Assembly: GCF_003055625.1 (NCBI RefSeq)
Contig: NZ_CP028811.1
Coordinates: forward strand, 1,054,001-1,118,000
DNA from: Flavobacterium magnum
GTDB lineage: Bacteria > Bacteroidota > Bacteroidia > Flavobacteriales > Flavobacteriaceae
Direction of reading: 5' to 3'
DNA: 64,000 bases
The notes under the pieces are model-generated. The model searched no databases and was not told the DNA's origin. It saw only the letters and a list, made by a program, of their open reading frames with translations. A program made the translations under genes and the position numbers. This document shows positions 62,482 to 64,000 of this stretch, in pieces. Every line of letters starts with the position of its first letter. Within the stretch, counting starts at the first letter, position 1.

Positions 62482-64000
62482 TTAATTCTTACTCAGTACT
62501 AATTTTTTCACGGTTTCCTTATTCTGATAGCTGATCCTGATGTAGTAAACACCGTCAGCGTAACCGCTTACATCCATAAACGATTTCTGTGAGGTCGGTT
62601 TGTGTTGCGCAATTTGCCTTCCAAGGTTGTCAATGACAAAAATGTGATCGGCGATAAGGCTGCCTGTATCAACAGTGAACGTACCACGGCTTGGGTTCGG
62701 ATACATGGTAATCAGGTTGTCCAATGGAAGTGTTCCGGTACCTAAAGAGTCGATAGTCACACACTCACTGGTTACTGTACAATCGCCAAGGGTAATGATG
62801 ACGGCGTATTGACCGTTTTCTGTTGCGGTAAAGCTTTGATTGGTCTCTCCGTCGATAATTCCCGGAGTCTGGTCACACGAAATCCATTGGTAAGACGCCC
62901 CGCTTTGGTTTGCCGTGATGGTTTCCAGATTCAAAGTTGTGGTATTATCCAAAGCATTGATTGCTACATTGAAACTGCTTTCGGCACTGCAATCCCCGTT
63001 TGATGCGTAGATGTAAACCGTCTGTGATGTGGTAATGACATCGCCTGCGTTGAGCATGGTTCCTGCGCCTGCGGTTTCGGTGAAATAATTCCCGTTGGTC
63101 AAAGCCGGAAGTGTGTAGCTGTCGCAAGCTGTTACATCGGCGAAGTCATCGACTATTGGTGTAGAAGTGATCGTTACGGCAAAATCCGTTTCGGCACTGC
63201 AATCCCCGTTTGATGCGTAGATGTAAACTGTCTGTGACGACGTGATGACATCTCCTGCGTTGAGCATGGTTCCTGCGCCTGCGGTTTCGGTGAAATAATT
63301 CCCGTTGGTCAGTACCGGAAGCGTGTAGCTGTCGCAGGCTGTTACATCGGCCAGGTCATCGATTATTGGTGTAGAAGTGATCGTTACGGCAAAATCCGTT
63401 TCGGCACTGCAATCGCCGTTTGATGCGTAGATGTAAACCGTCTGTGATGACGTAAGAACATCTCCTGCGTTGAGCATGGTTCCTTCGCCTGCGGTTTCGG
63501 TAAAATAATTCCCGTTGGTCAATACCGGAAGCGTGTAGCTGTCGCAGGCAGTCACATCGGCAAGGTCATCGACTGTTGGTGTAGAAGTGATCGTTACGGC
63601 AAAATCCGTTTCGACACTGCAATCCCCGTTTGATGCGTAGACGTAAACCGTCTGTGATGTGGTAATGACATCGCCTGCATTAAGCATGGTTCCTGCACCT
63701 GCGGTTTCGGTGAAATAATTTCCGTTGGTCAATGCCGGAAGCGTGTAGCTGTCGCAAGCGGTCACATCGGCCAGGTCATCGACTGTTGGGGTTGCGGTAA
63801 TCGTTACGGCAAAATCCGTTTCGGTACTGCAATCGCCGTTTGATGCGTGGATGTAAACTGTCTGTGATGAGTTAATGACATCTCCTGCGTTAAGCATGGT
63901 TCCTGCGCCTGCAGTTTCGGTGAAATAATTTCCGTTGGTCAACACCGGAAGCGTGTAGCTGTCGCAAGCTGTTACATCGGCGAGGTCATCGACTATCGGT
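62482..64000 (-). CDS. T9SS surface protein with 70-residue tandem repeats (5' partial)
   Basis: The frame stays open to the window edge; 506 C-terminal residues are visible. It consists of five visible near-identical 70-residue repeats (ADVTACDSYTLP, TNGNYFTETAGAGTMLNAGDV, SQTVYIYASNGDCSAETDFAVTI), then an Ig-like segment (TLNLETITANQSGASYQWISCDQTPGIIDGET) and a type A T9SS tail (LDNLITMYPNPSRGTFTVDTGS ... GVYYIRISYQNKETVKKLVLSKN). Cysteines in each repeat (TACDSY and NGDCS) could form intrarepeat disulfides. Probably a large adhesin. Confidence 0.88.
   Translation of the reverse strand, partial: PIVDDLADVTACDSYTLPVLTNGNYFTETAGAGTMLNAGDVINSSQTVYIHASNGDCSTETDFAVTITATPTVDDLADVTACDSYTLPALTNGNYFTETAGAGTMLNAGDVITTSQTVYVYASNGDCSVETDFAVTITSTPTVDDLADVTACDSYTLPVLTNGNYFTETAGEGTMLNAGDVLTSSQTVYIYASNGDCSAETDFAVTITSTPIIDDLADVTACDSYTLPVLTNGNYFTETAGAGTMLNAGDVITSSQTVYIYASNGDCSAETDFAVTITSTPIVDDFADVTACDSYTLPALTNGNYFTETAGAGTMLNAGDVITTSQTVYIYASNGDCSAESSFNVAINALDNTTTLNLETITANQSGASYQWISCDQTPGIIDGETNQSFTATENGQYAVIITLGDCTVTSECVTIDSLGTGTLPLDNLITMYPNPSRGTFTVDTGSLIADHIFVIDNLGRQIAQHKPTSQKSFMDVSGYADGVYYIRISYQNKETVKKLVLSKN
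62991..64000 (-). repeat. 210-bp tandem coding repeats
   Basis: The anchor GTGTAGCT ends at 63120, 63330, 63540, 63750 and 63960, exactly 210 bp apart. Units differ by only scattered substitutions, so the array is recent or homogenised and likely continues beyond the window. Confidence 0.9.

Overview
This window comes from a Flavobacterium-like member of the Bacteroidota. The evidence is a type IX secretion (T9SS) adhesin with a C-terminal CHU_C-type sorting domain followed by a PorP/SprF protein, other proteins with Por-type C-terminal tails, DUF5686 and DUF3570 outer-membrane proteins, and recurrent TAnnTTTG promoter boxes in place of a classical -10. The threonine dehydrogenase is of the SDR type first described from a Flavobacterium. 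Both ends cut through repetitive T9SS cell-surface genes.

Layout. 1-10.7 kb: giant adhesin (5' end outside the window), SprF-like partner and OmpA-family protein, a typical gliding/adhesin export operon. 10.7-22 kb: mostly housekeeping genes (SDR epimerase-like protein, membrane M28 peptidase, zinc-ribbon protein, short SSB, CAT-like acyltransferase, HAD phosphatase, MetG, S66 LD-carboxypeptidase, YraN, ACT-like protein). 22-29 kb: secreted reprolysin-like metalloprotease, two tandem paralogous lipoproteins that each hold two copies of one domain, and a DUF5686 outer-membrane protein. 29.1-34.1 kb: a visibly AT-rich, probably acquired type II restriction-modification island (endonuclease, C5-cytosine methyltransferase, small DUF6471-like gene). 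It is followed by vsr, a leftover C-terminal fragment of a second vsr, a non-coding array of twelve 21-nt units with a perfect 43-nt palindrome, and a truncated beta-helix surface-protein gene. 34.1-38.5 kb: small accessory genes (two PH-like paralogs, SnoaL-like protein, a membrane-anchored HMA-like protein beside an exported globin-like lipoprotein, threonine dehydrogenase, a lipoprotein). 38.5-46.5 kb: mfd, M13 peptidase, MsrB lipoprotein, exported DinB-like protein.

46.7-58.6 kb holds a complete reductive pyrimidine degradation locus on the + strand: PreT/PreA dihydropyrimidine dehydrogenase, dihydropyrimidinase, beta-ureidopropionase, class III aminotransferase and MmsA-type dehydrogenase, with an NCS1 transporter. 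A second, unrelated N-carbamoyl amidohydrolase and a class I aminotransferase follow. Together these would import uracil or thymine and convert it to acetyl- or propionyl-CoA.

58.7-61.5 kb is a compact four-gene unit: exported thioredoxin-fold protein, ApbE flavin transferase, a tiny DUF4266-type lipoprotein ending in GGGCGCN, and a DUF3570 outer-membrane protein. Its biochemical role is, as far as I know, undefined, and it is the most interesting protein-coding system here. A PAP2 phosphatase and the end of a surface protein built of 210-bp tandem repeats close the window. A dispersed palindromic repeat family occurs three times in intergenic DNA (about 14.3, 19.9 and 56.1 kb). No rRNA, tRNA, CRISPR array or insertion sequence was recognised.
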